64,000 nucleotides of DNA, taken from NCBI GenBank assembly GCA_963817735.1, contig CAWFPP010000005.1, positions 48,906 to 112,905 of the forward strand, in the 5' to 3' direction. The translations under genes and the position numbers were made by a program. This DNA is from Bog-473 sp963817735. Its GTDB lineage: Bacteria; Actinomycetota; Acidimicrobiia; Acidimicrobiales; RAAP-2. Below the pieces are notes generated by a model. The model searched no databases, was not told the origin of the DNA, and saw only the letters and a list, made by a program, of their open reading frames with translations. Below are positions 44,476 to 53,291 of this stretch, in pieces. How positions within the stretch are numbered: the first letter of the stretch is position 1; each line of letters begins with the position of its first letter.

Positions 44476-45333
44476 CTACTCCGTGGTCCGCTTCTTGAAG
44501 TAGTAGGCGGCCACGGGAGCAGCGATCCCGATGATGGCCACCGACCAGAGGAGCGAGGCCTCGATCGGATGCTGCATGGGCCAGGCCTGGATGCGTCCCG
44601 CCGGGTTCGGGTTCCCCCACAGCACGCGCGTCCCGGCGCACACGGCGCTGACGGGATTCCACTCGGCGATGGCCTGGAGCCATCCGGGCATGTGCTGGGT
44701 CGGCACCATGGCATTGGACACGAAGGCCAGCGGGAAGAGCACAATGAAACCGAACGACGCCGCGGACTCGGGGCTCTTCGAGTTCAGCCCGACGCAGGCG
44801 GCGACCCACGTCAACGCGTAGGCGAAGAAGATGACGAGGGCGAAACCACCCAGGACCGAAATGTCGTTGGCCCCCGGCCGCCATCCGACGGCCAGCCCGG
44901 TCAGTCCCACGATGAGCGCGCAGAGGAGCGAGGTCAGCAGGTCCGCCATGGAACGCCCGACCAGCACCGCCGAGCGCCACATGGGCAGTGTGCGGAAGCG
45001 GTCGATCATTCCCTCGTGCAGGTCCGTGCTCAGCCCCACCGCCGTACCCATGACCGACGTCACCATGTTCAGGGCCAGAATGCCGGCCAGGAGGTAGTCG
45101 ACGTAACTGCCGCCGCCGGGCAGCGCGATCGCCCCACCGAAGATGTAGACGAACAGCACCGTGAAGAGCACGGGCTGGATCGTCACGTCCGACAGCTGCA
45201 TCGGCTCCCGGGCGATGTGCACCAGGTTGCGCCGAGTCATGGCCCAGATGTCCGACAGCGAGCCGAACCCGGAGCCACCGGCGCGGCCGCGGTCCAGCCC
45301 GACCGGCGCCGGCGTGAGTGTGGTCGTCGTCAT
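44476..45333 (-). CDS. ABC-2 permease, DrrB-like (second system)
   Basis: This 285-residue protein has six membrane helices and DrrB hallmarks: LSTDLHEGMIDRFRTLPMWRSAVL, then FGFIVLFPLAFVSNAMVPTQHMPGWLQ. ATG 45333 overlaps the stop of the ATPase gene (ATGA). It is a paralogue of the permease at 38396-39247, here under a TetR rather than a PadR regulator. Confidence 0.92.
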   Translation of the reverse strand: MTTTTLTPAPVGLDRGRAGGSGFGSLSDIWAMTRRNLVHIAREPMQLSDVTIQPVLFTVLFVYIFGGAIALPGGGSYVDYLLAGILALNMVTSVMGTAVGLSTDLHEGMIDRFRTLPMWRSAVLVGRSMADLLTSLLCALIVGLTGLAVGWRPGANDISVLGGFALVIFFAYALTWVAACVGLNSKSPESAASFGFIVLFPLAFVSNAMVPTQHMPGWLQAIAEWNPVSAVCAGTRVLWGNPNPAGRIQAWPMQHPIEASLLWSVAIIGIAAPVAAYYFKKRTTE

Positions 45334-46394
45334 GCCCGCACCCCTTCCAACTCGTGGCGGTCGCCATCGCCCCCGCCACCAGCCGCGTCCCCGCCCTCCG
45401 CAGCGCCGTCCCAGACGCCGTCTCCGTCCTCGACCCCGTCCTCCTCAATGTGGCCACCGGTCAGCGAGAAGAACACGTCGTCGAGCGAGGGCTGGCGCAC
45501 CTCGATGTTGTCGACCAGCACCCCCGCCGCGTCCAGCGCTCGGACGACCGAGGTGGCCAGGCCGGGGGCGGCGTCCACGCCGGCGCTCAGCTCGAGGCCG
45601 TCGACGTTGACATGGACCGGGCCGGACACGAGGGGCGCCATGGCTCCGGCGGCCCTCCCCTCGACGTCGGGCGCTGCCAGCGTCACGTGCAATCGGGCGC
45701 TCCGGCTCGCCTCCTTGAGCTCCTGGGGTGTGCCGTTGGCAATTACCAGCCCGTGGTCGACCACCACAATGCGATGGGCGAGCGCGTCGGCCTCCTCCAG
45801 GTACTGCGTCGTCAGCAGCACGGTGACGCCTTCGCCCAAGAGCTCGCGGATGGCGTCCCACACCCGCTGGCGGCTCGTCGGGTCGAGGCCCGTCGTCGGC
45901 TCGTCGAGGAAGAGGACGGGCGGCCGCGTCATCAGCGACGCCGCCAGGTCCAGGCGCCGGCGCATGCCGCCGGAGTAGCCCTTCAGCACCCGGTCGGCCG
46001 CGTCGGTCAGCTCGAACTGGTCGAGCAATTCGGCCGCCCGGCTCTTGGACGCAGCGCGGCCCATGTCCGAGAGCTCGCCCACCAGCACCAGGTTCTGTCG
46101 GCCCGTCAGTAGCGGGTCCAGCGTGGCGTCCTGGGCGGCCACCCCGATGTAGCGCCGGACCTCGGCCGGGTGCTTCAGCACGTCGATGCCGGCGACGGTC
46201 GCCGAACCCGAGTCGGGCTGGGCCAGCGTGGTCAGCACCCGCACGGCTGTCGTCTTGCCGGCGCCGTTGGGCCCGAGCAGCCCGAGGATGGTGCCGGCGG
46301 GCACGGCGATGTCGACACCGGCCAGGGCCTGTGTCGAGCCGTAGCGCTTGGTGAGCCCCTCCGCCTGGATCATGAGTTCGGTGACCATAGACAT
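45330..46394 (-). CDS. Daunorubicin-resistance-type ABC transporter ATP-binding protein (DrrA-like, second system)
   Basis: This 354-residue ATPase has Walker A LGPNGAGKTTAV, signature YSGGMRRRLDLAASL, Walker B LFLDEPTTGLDP and the DrrA C-terminal domain (PSLDDVFFSLTGG). The C-terminus carries an extra acidic, Gly-rich tail of about 35 residues. The start may be ATG 46394, 46388 or 46373; none has a clear ribosome site, and an operator lies directly upstream at 46397. Confidence 0.9.
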   Translation of the reverse strand: MSMVTELMIQAEGLTKRYGSTQALAGVDIAVPAGTILGLLGPNGAGKTTAVRVLTTLAQPDSGSATVAGIDVLKHPAEVRRYIGVAAQDATLDPLLTGRQNLVLVGELSDMGRAASKSRAAELLDQFELTDAADRVLKGYSGGMRRRLDLAASLMTRPPVLFLDEPTTGLDPTSRQRVWDAIRELLGEGVTVLLTTQYLEEADALAHRIVVVDHGLVIANGTPQELKEASRSARLHVTLAAPDVEGRAAGAMAPLVSGPVHVNVDGLELSAGVDAAPGLATSVVRALDAAGVLVDNIEVRQPSLDDVFFSLTGGHIEEDGVEDGDGVWDGAAEGGDAAGGGGDGDRHELEGVRA

Positions 46395-46396
46395 CC

Positions 46397-46414
46397 TTAC
46401 CGGTCGTTAAGTAA
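46397..46414. promoter_or_regulatory. TetR operator copy 1
   Basis: TTACCGGTCGTTAAGTAA lies three bases upstream of the DrrA-like start. Its ends TTAC/GTAA are inverted repeats, and it matches the second copy at 46448 in 16 of 18 positions. Binding here would block transcription of the exporter genes. Confidence 0.75.
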
Positions 46415-46447
46415 ACTGTGCTCCTGGGGGCATGGTAAGCGCTATGC

Positions 46448-46465
46448 TTACCTGTCGTCAAGTAA
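46448..46465. promoter_or_regulatory. TetR operator copy 2
   Basis: TTACCTGTCGTCAAGTAA repeats the first copy 51 bases further on (five helical turns) in the same orientation. It lies 78 bases before the GTG of the tetR gene and so is placed for autoregulation. Confidence 0.75.
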
Positions 46466-46542
46466 GAATCAGACAACAGTACGGGTAAGGTGCAGGACGA
46501 GATGGCCGATCACACGACACCGACACCGCGGAGCGAGAACCG

Positions 46543-47238
46543 GTGACACAGACCGCCGAAGAGGCCGCTGCCGCAGAGAACGAACAGGCCATCGGCGAAC
46601 TCGAGGCCGTCATCGGCGAGGAGCCGGACATCGGCGCCCTCACCGAAGCCGAAGCTTCGTCCCAGGTCGACGCCAAAACAGCCCAGTCGAATGACACCAA
46701 GCAGCGCATCCTCGATGTGGCTCTCGACCTCTTCACCGAGCAGGGCTACGACGGCACCAGCCTGCGGCAGATCGCCGAACAGCTGGGCGTCACCAAGGCG
46801 GCCCTCTACTACCACTTCGAATCCAAAGAGGACATCCTCATGGCGCTGCACATGCGCCTGCACGACTTCGGCAAGGACGCCCTGGTGCGGATCGGGGAGG
46901 CGCCGGTCACGCTGGCCCTGTGGGAGGAGCTCCTCGACGACATCGTCGGCGAGATGCTGAGCCAGCGCAAGATCTTCCTCATGCACGAGCGGAACCAGGC
47001 CAGCCTCGAGAAGCTGCACCGCGAGGACCACGACGCCGAGCACGAGGACATCCAGAACCAGTTCCGCCGGGTGCTCGAGGATAGCCGGGTGCCGCTGCGG
47101 GACCGGGTGCGCATGTCGGCCTCCTTCGGCGTCATCTTCTCGAGCCTCTTCCTCGCCGGCGACGCGTTCGAGTCGACGACGAACGAGGAATTGGGGGAGA
47201 TGCTCCGCGACATCCTCCACGACGTCCTCGCCGGATGA
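46543..47238 (+). CDS. TetR-family regulator of the divergent DrrAB exporter
   Basis: This 231-residue protein starts at GTG 46543 with an unusual acidic tail of about 50 residues rich in Ala and Glu. The HTH follows: TKQRILDVALDLFTEQGYDGTSLRQIAEQLGVTKAALYYHF (residues about 52-92). The C-terminal helical domain would bind the inducer. Two near-identical operator-like sites lie in the gap to the exporter genes, so it very probably represses both itself and drrAB. Confidence 0.9.
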   Translation: MTQTAEEAAAAENEQAIGELEAVIGEEPDIGALTEAEASSQVDAKTAQSNDTKQRILDVALDLFTEQGYDGTSLRQIAEQLGVTKAALYYHFESKEDILMALHMRLHDFGKDALVRIGEAPVTLALWEELLDDIVGEMLSQRKIFLMHERNQASLEKLHREDHDAEHEDIQNQFRRVLEDSRVPLRDRVRMSASFGVIFSSLFLAGDAFESTTNEELGEMLRDILHDVLAG

Positions 47239-47289
47239 CGGGACTGGTCTCGCCGGGCAAAAAGCCAGCCCAGCTGGTTACAGTCATCA

Positions 47290-48102
47290 GTGGTGACTGA
47301 CGCCCCAGCAAAAGACGCCACGCACGAGCACCCCTTCACGGTCGCCATCGACGTGGGCGGTACCGGACTCAAGGCGGACGTTCTCGACAAGGACGGTGTG
47401 GCCGTGGCGGGCAGGGTGCGGGTGCCCACGACCTACCCCATGCCGCCCCACGACTTGGTCCATACGCTGACGAAGCTCGTGGCAAAGCTTCCCGAGGGGG
47501 ACCGGGTGTCATGTGGCTTTCCCGGCATGGTCCGCCAGGGACACGTCCTCAGCGCGCCACACTTCGTGCTCGCGAAGGGCCCAGGCACCAAGACCGATCC
47601 GCAGCTCTTCGCGGCCTGGACGGACTTCGACCTGGCCGCCGCCCTCACAAAGTCGATCGGCAAGCCCTGCCGGGTGGCGAACGACGCCGACGTCCAGGGT
47701 CTGGCCGTCGTGCGGGGCAAGGGCTTCGAGGCGGTGATCACGCTCGGGACCGGCTTCGGCACGGCGTTCTTCATGGATGGCAGCCTGATGCCCCACCTGG
47801 AGTTCTCGCACCTGGAGTTCCGCAAGGGCGAGACCTTCAACGAGCAGGTTGGCGAGGCGGCCCGCAAGAAGGCTGGCGACGAGCGCTGGAACAAGCGGGT
47901 CCGCAAGGCCATCGCCTATCTCGATGCGCTGTGCTTCTTCGACCATCTCTACATCGGCGGCGGCAACGCCGGTCGCGTCAACCGGCGCGACCTGGGCGAT
48001 GTGCTCGAGCGCATCACAGTGGTCGACAACAGCGCCGGCATCCTCGGCGGCATCAAGCTCTGGGAGGGTCAGCACGTCGGCATCGAGGGGGGACCGCAAT
48101 GA
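47290..48102 (+). CDS. ROK-family kinase, polyphosphate glucokinase-like
   Basis: This 270-residue protein has the sugar-kinase phosphate motif FTVAIDVGGTGLKADVLD, then VANDADVQGLAVV and TLGTGFGTAFFMDGSLMPHLEFSHLEF, which match polyphosphate/ATP glucokinases (the usual ELGHLE reads EFSHLEF here). It should phosphorylate glucose using polyphosphate or ATP. GTG 47290 and GTG 47293 are both possible starts. Its stop overlaps the P450 ATG, a strange pairing without an obvious metabolic link. Confidence 0.82.
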   Translation: MVTDAPAKDATHEHPFTVAIDVGGTGLKADVLDKDGVAVAGRVRVPTTYPMPPHDLVHTLTKLVAKLPEGDRVSCGFPGMVRQGHVLSAPHFVLAKGPGTKTDPQLFAAWTDFDLAAALTKSIGKPCRVANDADVQGLAVVRGKGFEAVITLGTGFGTAFFMDGSLMPHLEFSHLEFRKGETFNEQVGEAARKKAGDERWNKRVRKAIAYLDALCFFDHLYIGGGNAGRVNRRDLGDVLERITVVDNSAGILGGIKLWEGQHVGIEGGPQ

Positions 48103-49301
48103 CCGCGGTCGACACAGAGCCGCTGGCTTGGGACCCGCTCAACGAGAAGTACAAGGCCGACCCGCACGCCGTCTGGAAGCGCCTGCGTGACGAGCAGCCG
48201 CTCTATTACAACGAGCAGTACGACTTCTTCGCCGTCAGTCGGTTCGCCGACGTCGACGCCTTCAGCCGCGACCCCAAGACGTTCATCTCGTCGCACGGCA
48301 CGGTGATGGAGATGATCACGGCCGATCCCATCGACATGCAGATGATGATCTTCATGGACCCGCCCGAGCACACCCGCTACCGGCGGCTGGTCTCCAAGAC
48401 CTTCACGCCCCGCCGCATGAAACTCCTCGAGGACGACATCAGAACCCTCTGTTCCAACCTTCTCGACGGCCTGGTCGGCCGCAGTTCGTTCGACTACGTC
48501 CAGGACTTCGGCGCCCGGGTGCCGGCCTATGTGATCGCCGCGCTCCTCGGGGTGCCGCCCGAAGACCGCGACATAGTCCGGGGCTGGATCGACGAGTCGT
48601 TCCACCTCGACCCCGAGACCGGCATGTCCAACGACATCTCGGTGACGGCCATGTTCAACGTCATGGAGTACGTCGGCAAGACGTTGACCGATCGCCAGGC
48701 CAATCCGCGCGACGACATGTTCACGGACCTCGTCAACATGGAGATCACAGAGGAGGACGGGGTGCCCCGCCGGCTCACGCTGGAGCAGGCGGTCAACTTC
48801 GCGGTGCTCATCGCCAGCGCCGGCACCGAGACCGTCGCCCGCATGCTCGGGTGGGCCGCCTTGACCCTTGACAACAACCCGGAACAGCGGGCCGAGCTGG
48901 CGGCCGATGCCAGCCTCATCCCCAACTGCATCGAAGAGGTCCTGCGCTACGAAGCGCCGTCACCCGTGCAGAGCCGCTGGTGTATCGAGGACGTGGAGGT
49001 GCACGGCGGGAAGATCCCCGCCCGCTCCAAGGTCGTGATGATCACCGGGTCGGCGGGCCGGGACGAGCGCGCCTACCCGGACGCCGACCGCTTCGACATC
49101 CACCGGAAATTCGACCACCACCTCTCCTTCGGGTACGGGATCCACTTCTGCCTCGGCGCCGCCCTGGCCCGGACCGAGGGCCGGATCGCCCTGGAGGAGA
49201 CCTTCAAGCGCTTCCCCGAGTGGTCGGTGGACATGGGCGGGGCGGTCCCGCTCCACACGACCACGGTGCGGGGGTACTCGAAGCTGCCGATCAACGTCTG
49301 A
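48099..49301 (+). CDS. Cytochrome P450
   Basis: This 400-residue enzyme has the heme loop LSFGYGIHFCLGAALAR with the Cys near residue 351, the K-helix motif EEVLR and an I-helix reading ASAGTETV, where Glu replaces the usual acidic Asp of AGxDT. It would hydroxylate a hydrophobic compound with ferredoxin-supplied electrons. ATG 48099 overlaps the kinase stop (ATGA). Confidence 0.93.
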   Translation: MTAVDTEPLAWDPLNEKYKADPHAVWKRLRDEQPLYYNEQYDFFAVSRFADVDAFSRDPKTFISSHGTVMEMITADPIDMQMMIFMDPPEHTRYRRLVSKTFTPRRMKLLEDDIRTLCSNLLDGLVGRSSFDYVQDFGARVPAYVIAALLGVPPEDRDIVRGWIDESFHLDPETGMSNDISVTAMFNVMEYVGKTLTDRQANPRDDMFTDLVNMEITEEDGVPRRLTLEQAVNFAVLIASAGTETVARMLGWAALTLDNNPEQRAELAADASLIPNCIEEVLRYEAPSPVQSRWCIEDVEVHGGKIPARSKVVMITGSAGRDERAYPDADRFDIHRKFDHHLSFGYGIHFCLGAALARTEGRIALEETFKRFPEWSVDMGGAVPLHTTTVRGYSKLPINV

Positions 49302-49360
49302 CCTGGTCCGGGCGCCTCGGGAGCGGCGCTGGGCCTCCGGTACACTGTCTTTCTTACCCA

Positions 49361-49434
49361 GCGCTCGTAGCTCAACGGACTAGAGCATCTGACTACGGAT
49401 CAGAAGGTTGGGGGTTCGAATCCCTCCGAGCGCG
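49361..49434 (+). tRNA. tRNA-Arg (anticodon ACG)
   Basis: The acceptor stem pairs GCGCTCG (49361-49367) with CGAGCGC (49427-49433), discriminator G 49434, and CCA is not encoded. The anticodon stem is TCTGA (49388-49392) with TCAGA (49400-49404) around loop CTACGGA, giving anticodon ACG at 49395-49397. The T-loop GGTTCGAATCC is present. A TACACT box at 49340-49345 is a possible -10. The 3' end is the likely attachment site of the integrase next door. Confidence 0.95.
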
Positions 49435-49494
49435 CACGATAAGTCCAGTTCAGCGAGGTATTCCACAGATCGCTTGAGCTGAGAAACAGCCCCG

Positions 49495-49525
49495 TGAGAA
49501 CATCGTGAGAACCAAAATGTTCTCA
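49495..49525. promoter_or_regulatory. Inverted repeat upstream of the integrase, possible arm-type or operator sites
   Basis: TGAGAACAT (49495-49503) and ATGTTCTCA (49517-49525) are perfect inverted copies, and a third partial copy TGAGAAC (49505-49511) sits in the spacer. The cluster lies between the tRNA-Arg 3' end and the integrase ATG. Repeats at this place in integrative elements commonly bind integrase or its regulator. Confidence 0.55.
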
Positions 49526-49547
49526 ACAGGTGTCGGAAGGGGTCGCC

Positions 49548-50741
49548 ATGCCGGCCAGACCACCGGGCGTGTACCAGAACGCCAAGGGCAAGTGGTACTT
49601 CAAGGTCACCGTTGGCCAGGATCCGCTGACCGGTCGCCGCAACCAGATCACCCGGCGCGGTTTCCAGACCATGGCCGAGGCCGCCCGTGAGCGCCGGGAG
49701 GTCCTGGCCAAGGTCGACCGCGGCCAGCTCGCTGCGTCTCCGGCCGGCCTGAAGGTCAACGAGCTCCTCGATCTCTACCTCGACGGGATGGACGCCGACC
49801 AGAACCTGGCGCTGAAGACCCGCTTCGATTACCGCCAGTACGCGGACGACTACATCCGGCCCTACATCGGCGATCGACGGGTCCGCGACATCACGCCCGA
49901 GGTGATCCTCGCCTGGCAGCGCAAGCTCCTCAAGGAAGGGGGCGCCAAGCGGAAGAAGGGCAAGGACGGCAAGCCCGGGCCCGGGAAGCCGCTGTCGCCG
50001 AACACCGTGAACCGAATCCGAGCCCCGCTCTCTGCCACCTTCAAGTTGGCGGTTCAGGCCGGCATGATCCCGATCAACCCGCTCCTGCAGGCTCCCCGCC
50101 CCAAGCCGCAGCGCAAAATCCCGAAGTACTGGTCACCCGAGGAGGCCCGCAAGTTCCTGGCCCTGATGGAGGGTGACCGCACCTGGCCGATATGGGCCTT
50201 CCTCCTCGGCTCCGGTCTGCGCATCGGCGAGCTCGTCTCGTTGCGCTGGCCCAGCGTGGATCTCAAGAACCGCCGGGTGCGGATCGTGGACTTCGTCTCG
50301 ACCCTCGGCTACGACATGATGCCCTCGAGCGGCAAGAGCCGGGATGCCATCCGGACCGTCGATCTCGACGACGGGCTTGCCGACGTCCTGCGCAAGCAGA
50401 AGGTCATACAGAAGACCGAGCGGTTGGCGGCGACAGAGTGGATCGAATCCGACTTCGTCTTCACCAGGCCGGACGGCGGTCAGTACCACCCGATGAACCT
50501 CTCCCGTCTGCTGGCCACGTACACCACTGAGTTGGATGTCCCGCGGCTGACTGCGCATGGGCTCCGTCACACCAGTGCCACCCTCATGCTCGCCAGCGGC
50601 GTCCCGCCAAAGGTGGCGGCCGAGCGCCTCGGTCATGCCGACGCGACGCTGTTCACGAACCTCTACAGCCACGTGACCCCGACGATGCAGCGTGAGGCGG
50701 CGGAGAAGATCGGCTCCATGCTCTTCGGCGAAGATCTCTAG
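49548..50741 (+). CDS. int: Tyrosine recombinase (site-specific integrase)
   Basis: This 397-residue integrase has an N-terminal AP2-like DNA-arm domain (GVYQNAKGKWYFKVTVG), a core-binding domain, and a catalytic domain with all active residues: Arg225 (GSGLRIGEL), His337 and Arg340 (HGLRHTSA), His363 (LGHADA) and Tyr373 (NLYSHV). It lacks the usual shift of frames seen elsewhere in the element and looks active. ATG 49548 follows GGAAGGGG (49535-49542). It begins 114 bases after the tRNA-Arg end. Confidence 0.95.
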   Translation: MPARPPGVYQNAKGKWYFKVTVGQDPLTGRRNQITRRGFQTMAEAARERREVLAKVDRGQLAASPAGLKVNELLDLYLDGMDADQNLALKTRFDYRQYADDYIRPYIGDRRVRDITPEVILAWQRKLLKEGGAKRKKGKDGKPGPGKPLSPNTVNRIRAPLSATFKLAVQAGMIPINPLLQAPRPKPQRKIPKYWSPEEARKFLALMEGDRTWPIWAFLLGSGLRIGELVSLRWPSVDLKNRRVRIVDFVSTLGYDMMPSSGKSRDAIRTVDLDDGLADVLRKQKVIQKTERLAATEWIESDFVFTRPDGGQYHPMNLSRLLATYTTELDVPRLTAHGLRHTSATLMLASGVPPKVAAERLGHADATLFTNLYSHVTPTMQREAAEKIGSMLFGEDL

Positions 50742-50751
50742 CTCAGCTAGC

Positions 50752-51847
50752 TGTACTCGGCCAAGAGGTTGGTGACTGGTTGACGTAAAGCGAAGGCCTC
50801 CAGGAATGTGGTGTTTGCGGACAACACAACCAGGAGGCCTTCAATGTCGCACCGTAATGCCCGATTGACCCCGCGGGGTCGCCAGCTGCTCGTCGAGCGT
50901 GTCCGGGTCCAGGGCATGCCCGTTGCCCACGTGGCCAGGGCCATGGGGATCTCGCGCCAGTGCGCCCACCGCTGGGTGCGAGCGCTTCGAAGAGGAGGGC
51001 CTGGCCGGGCTCGAGGACCGCTCGAGCCGTCCGCATCACTCACCTCGGGCCACCGAGCCCCGCCGGGTAGCCAAGGTCCTCGCGCGCCCGGCGCGAACAG
51101 CGCTGCGGGCCGGCCCACCTCGCTCGGAGCTGACCGGGGTGCCCGAGCGCACGGTCGACACGGATCCTGCGCCGGCACGGGGTGCCCCGGCTCTCCCGAG
51201 TGCGATCCGATGACCGGCGAGGTGATCCGGGCCAGCCGGTCCACGGCCCGTCGCTATGAGCGCGACCGCCCCGGCGAGCTCGTCCACGTCGACGTCAAGA
51301 AGCTGGGGCGCATCCCAAAGGGCGGCGGATGGCGCGCGCAGGGGCTCGTGGTCCAGGACCACCGCTCCAAAGGCCGCGGCACCGGCGTTGGCTACGACTA
51401 CGTCCACTCGATGGTCGACGACCACTGCACGCTTCGCCTACTCAGAGGTCCTCGCCGACGAGACCGGGGCGAGCTGCGCGGGATTCCTCATCCGGGCCGC
51501 GGCGGCCTTCGCGGGCCGCCGGCATCGCGTCGGATCGAAGAGGTCATGACCGACAACGCCAAGAACTACACCCGCTCGAGGCTCGATTTCAAGAGCGCCC
51601 TCGCTGAACTCGGGGCCTCGCCACGTGCTCATCCGGCCCCACTGTCCCTGGCAGAACGGCAAGGTCGAGAGACTCAACCGCACCCTCCTGATCGAGTGGG
51701 CCTACCGGCGTCCTTACACGGTCCAATGCCCAACGCACCCGTGCTCTGGCAACATGGCTCCGGCGCTACAACACCGAGCGCCCCCACAGTGCTCTTGGGG
51801 GACGACCGCCGGTCAGTCGGCTGTCATGAACCTGTTGGCCGAGTACA
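50752..51847 (+). mobile_element. IS481-family insertion sequence with GCTAGC target duplication
   Basis: Terminal inverted repeats TGTACTCGGCCAAGAGGTT (50752-50770) and its counterpart AACCTGTTGGCCGAGTACA (51829-51847) differ at one position. The element is 1096 bp. It is flanked on both sides by GCTAGC (50746-50751 and 51848-51853), which fits the 6-bp NCTAGN target duplication of IS481. It landed four bases after the integrase stop codon, so the integrase is intact. Confidence 0.9.
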
Positions 51848-51852
51848 GCTAG
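50844..51852 (+). pseudogene. IS481-family transposase, several frameshifts
   Basis: ATG 50844 follows AGGAGG (50832-50837). Parts in different frames spell a normal IS481 transposase: MSHRNARLTPRGRQLLVERV and GISRQCAHRWV (HTH), GLAGLEDRSSRPHHSPR, LVHVDVKKLGRIP (first Asp), VMTDNAKNY (second Asp), CPWQNGKVERLNRT (Glu), RYNTERPHSALGGRPP and NLLAEYS at the end. At least three breaks are needed to join them. The catalytic DDE residues all survive at DNA level. The TAG stop (51850-51852) lies in the target duplication, outside the element. Confidence 0.88.
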
Positions 51853-51890
51853 CGAGCTCAAGAGCGAGTCTGTGCGTCTGCACTCGATGG

Positions 51891-53067
51891 TTACGTGTCC
51901 GCGATGACCTCGAAGACCTTGTCGCACCTGAACACACGGTCGTAGTCCCGCCCGGTGATCTCCGTCAGAATTCCCAATTCCACCAATCGTTGTACAGCGG
52001 AGTTCGCAGCGGGATACGTGACCCCGGTCAAGGTCATGGCGACCCAGACGTTCAATATGGGATATCCGATCAGATCACCCGCAAGAGTGACGGCAGAACC
52101 ACGACAACCGGCATGCTGAAGTGTGTCAAGAAAGCCTTGTCGTCGTTGAGAGCAGACTTGAAATGGTCTTCGACGCTGCATCGGCTCTGGCTCGAACAGC
52201 CTCCGCAAAGAATGCGACCCACGGATCGAAGTCTCCTGTTTCGCTGACCGCGAGAAGGTGATCGATGTATCTCGTTCTGCGAGGTTCAAGCCATGGTGAG
52301 AGGTTGAGGATCGGAAACTTCAGGGCTCCTTCGGCAATTAGTTGCAACGTGACCACCAGGCGACCGAGCCTCCCGTTCCCGTCGCTGAACGGATGGAGCG
52401 TTTCGAACTGATAGTGCCCGAGCGCAGCCTTTACCAGAAGTGGGATGTCGAGGTCCGCGTTGATCCATTTCTCCCAAGCATCCATTCCTCCTCGTAGTTC
52501 GTCGCCTGGGGGTGGAGGAACGAATCTTGATCCTTCAATACCGAGACCCTCGTCACCAATGCATACCTGCCGCATACGAAGTGCGCCCGCGTCGTAGCTG
52601 TCTCCGCGAGTTCCTTGGACCAATATCCTTTGTAGGTCAGCCAGCAAGTTGAGACAGATGGGCCGTTCCCCGATCATGTCAAGCCCTTCAGTGGCTGCCG
52701 AGATGTAGTTCCGGATCTCTCGCACTTCACTTGAACTTCGTCGCGAGTCGACATAGTCGGCCTCGAAGACGTCGACGAGTGGTGCGAAGGTTCCCTCTAG
52801 GGCTGATGTGGCAACCGCCTCTTTGGTAAGGGCCGGTCGAACAAGCAGAGTCGGATTAGGGAGCAGCTCGACCTTGGCGTCCATGGCGCCGAGTGCTCGA
52901 TCGGCCTCGCTGAGCAACCGATACGTTCGTTGGCTCAGCTCAATTTCCGTGGGGAGAGGTGTCGGGATGAATGCGAAGTGCTCAAACGAGCGTTGGAGCC
53001 GGCCGTCCTCCCCTGAGATCGGGATGAGGTGACCCACTGGCGAGTTCTCAAATCGCGAAATATCCAC
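51891..53067 (-). CDS. Fic-domain protein (class II, N-terminal inhibitory helix) with wHTH tail, one frameshift
   Basis: The Fic core motif HPFSDGNGRLGR starts at His225, the catalytic base. An inhibitory motif TSALEG (residues 87-92, Glu91) precedes it, placing the protein in class II, whose activity is self-limited. Fic enzymes mostly transfer AMP to protein hydroxyls. A break near 52135-52150 separates the core from a C-terminal winged-helix segment (AVTLAGDLIGYPILNVWVAM, AANSAVQRLVELGILTEI). GTG 53067 begins about seven bases after a TATACT box (53079-53074), so the mRNA may be leaderless. Codon use is less GC-rich than in the chromosome part. Confidence 0.88.
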
Positions 53068-53291
53068 AATGTAAGTATATCGCGGTTTCCTTTAGAACTG
53101 CCCCGTGAATCTAAACCCGACCTGTTAAGTCATTAGGCCTTGTTAAGCCAACCAGTGAAATCTTTAGTTACATCGATGTAATTTCAAAGTCTCGATCCTG
53201 GGCCTGGTCTCGATCTGGACCGATCGGGTCGTGTTCGCGAAAAACAGCCCACCCCTACACTGAACTCGTGGCTTCCCAAGGGGGTTAGGAA
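53068..53291. promoter_or_regulatory. AT-rich divergent promoter region with palindrome and direct repeats
   Basis: This gap between the Fic gene and the plus-strand gene at 53292 holds the palindrome TTACATCGATGTAA (53168-53181) and two copies of TGTTAAG (53123-53129 and 53141-53147) 18 bases apart. On the minus strand TATACT (53079-53074) is the -10 box of the Fic gene. The palindrome is a good candidate for a dimeric repressor site. Confidence 0.5.
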
